Shown one piece after another: positions 6,095 through 6,360 of a stretch of DNA of 6,360 bases; position 1 is the stretch's first letter, and every line of letters begins with the position of its first letter. The notes below the pieces were generated by a model. That model had not been told where the DNA came from. It did not search any database and was given only the letters and a program-made list of their open reading frames with translations. The position numbers and the translations under genes are program-made. The DNA is from Deltaproteobacteria bacterium (GTDB lineage Bacteria > Desulfobacterota > Syntrophia > Syntrophales > UBA2185): positions 1 through 6,360 of the forward strand of contig JAPLJQ010000502.1 in NCBI GenBank assembly GCA_026388495.1, in the 5' to 3' direction.

Positions 6095-6318
6095 CAAGAA
6101 CCATCCAATCGCTTGCTTTCACAATTCACGCGGAGCCCGCGTTTGTTGCGCAATTGGATCGTTTCAGGAAAAAAAGGAATATTGGCACCTATGAGATTGC
6201 CGGTGCTGCGTCCGAAATGGAAGCAGAGGAAATGGTTATGCTTGCAGTAAATCTTCGCAATCAAGTTGAAGAATGGTTCAGAGAGAATCATCCGGGATTG
6301 TTCAGCAGAAATACATGA
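6069..6318 (+). pseudogene. HEPN-domain toxin gene, internally deleted and frameshifted
   Basis: From ATG 6069 the product begins MSLKEWLNNK, a start typical of HEPN proteins paired with wHTH-MNT antitoxins. Near 6096-6099 the family sequence continues in another frame: RTIQSLAFTIHAEPAFVAQL, then DRFRKKRNIGTYEIAGAASE, through to TGA 6316-6318 (73 residues). As written, the first frame runs on as unrelated sequence and stops at TGA 6198-6200. Relatives have about 145 residues, so roughly 60 residues (the first helices) are missing and the join is out of frame. The surviving part includes RKKRN..TY, which resembles the R-x4-6-H RNase motif of HEPN domains with Tyr in place of His. A working toxin is unlikely. 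The 26-base overlap with the antitoxin gene shows the two were a coupled pair. Confidence 0.82.
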
Positions 6319-6328
6319 GTCCAGCCCT

Positions 6329-6360
6329 CCCGGTCATCCCGGAGTTGATCCGGCATCCAG
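6329..6360. repeat. REP-like repeat, right copy (cut by window end)
   Basis: After the HEPN remnant comes CCCGGTCATCCCGGA, then a repeat body ending GATCCGGCATCCAG at the window edge. CCGGA (6339-6343) and TCCGG (6349-6353) can form a five-base stem with a five-base loop. I recognise the GTCATCCCGGA..GATCCGG..ATCCAG pattern as a dispersed intergenic repeat of many proteobacterial genomes. It shares 14 of 15 bases with 4663-4677 and closes the right side of the decayed island. It may also act as a weak transcription stop. Confidence 0.6.

Noticed and set aside
1..6360. CRISPR array, tRNA/rRNA genes, insertion sequences
   Set aside because: No regularly spaced repeats, no tRNA or rRNA-like stretches and no transposase fragments were seen on either strand.

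Overview
The window looks like chromosomal DNA of a GC-rich Gram-negative bacterium. A Desulfobacterota (deltaproteobacterial, Syntrophus-like) origin is my best guess. It rests on the style of the transport operon and on short dispersed repeats of a type common in that group; there is no marker gene to prove it.

Region 1 (1-520): the last 41 codons of an unidentified membrane protein, then a roughly 390-base intergenic stretch. The stretch carries a dispersed repeat (155-190) and a near-consensus sigma-70 promoter (TTGACA, 17 bases, TATACT; 390-418).

Region 2 (521-4636): a tightly packed four-gene operon for a MacB/LolCDE-type ABC export system. It encodes a membrane-anchored periplasmic adaptor, an ATPase and two different FtsX-like permeases. 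Gene junctions are +9, -14 and -1 bases, so translation is probably coupled. The ATPase and both permeases look intact. The adaptor appears to lack an in-frame block near residue 317, at the end of its beta-barrel domain. No outer-membrane channel gene is present.

Region 3 (4637-6360): a decayed defence/toxin island. First comes a RhuM-Fic gene whose two ends survive in different reading frames with the middle missing. Overlapping it by ATGA are the first 18 codons of a type I restriction subunit (HsdR-like), which then break off. RhuM-Fic genes often sit inside type I restriction loci, so these two pieces read as the scar of one such locus. Next is an intact, more AT-rich gene for a winged-helix plus MNT nucleotidyltransferase antitoxin. 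It has its own promoter, an overlapping palindromic operator and an almost leaderless start. Its usual HEPN partner follows, overlapping by 26 bases behind a strong ribosome binding site, but the partner's middle is deleted out of frame. What remains looks like an antitoxin/regulator without a working toxin. Two copies of a REP-like sequence (shared core GTCATCCCGGA) bracket the island.

The most notable point is the recurring pattern of clean internal deletions that leave recognisable gene ends, next to genes that are fully intact. All family assignments are from recognition of protein motifs, without database searches.
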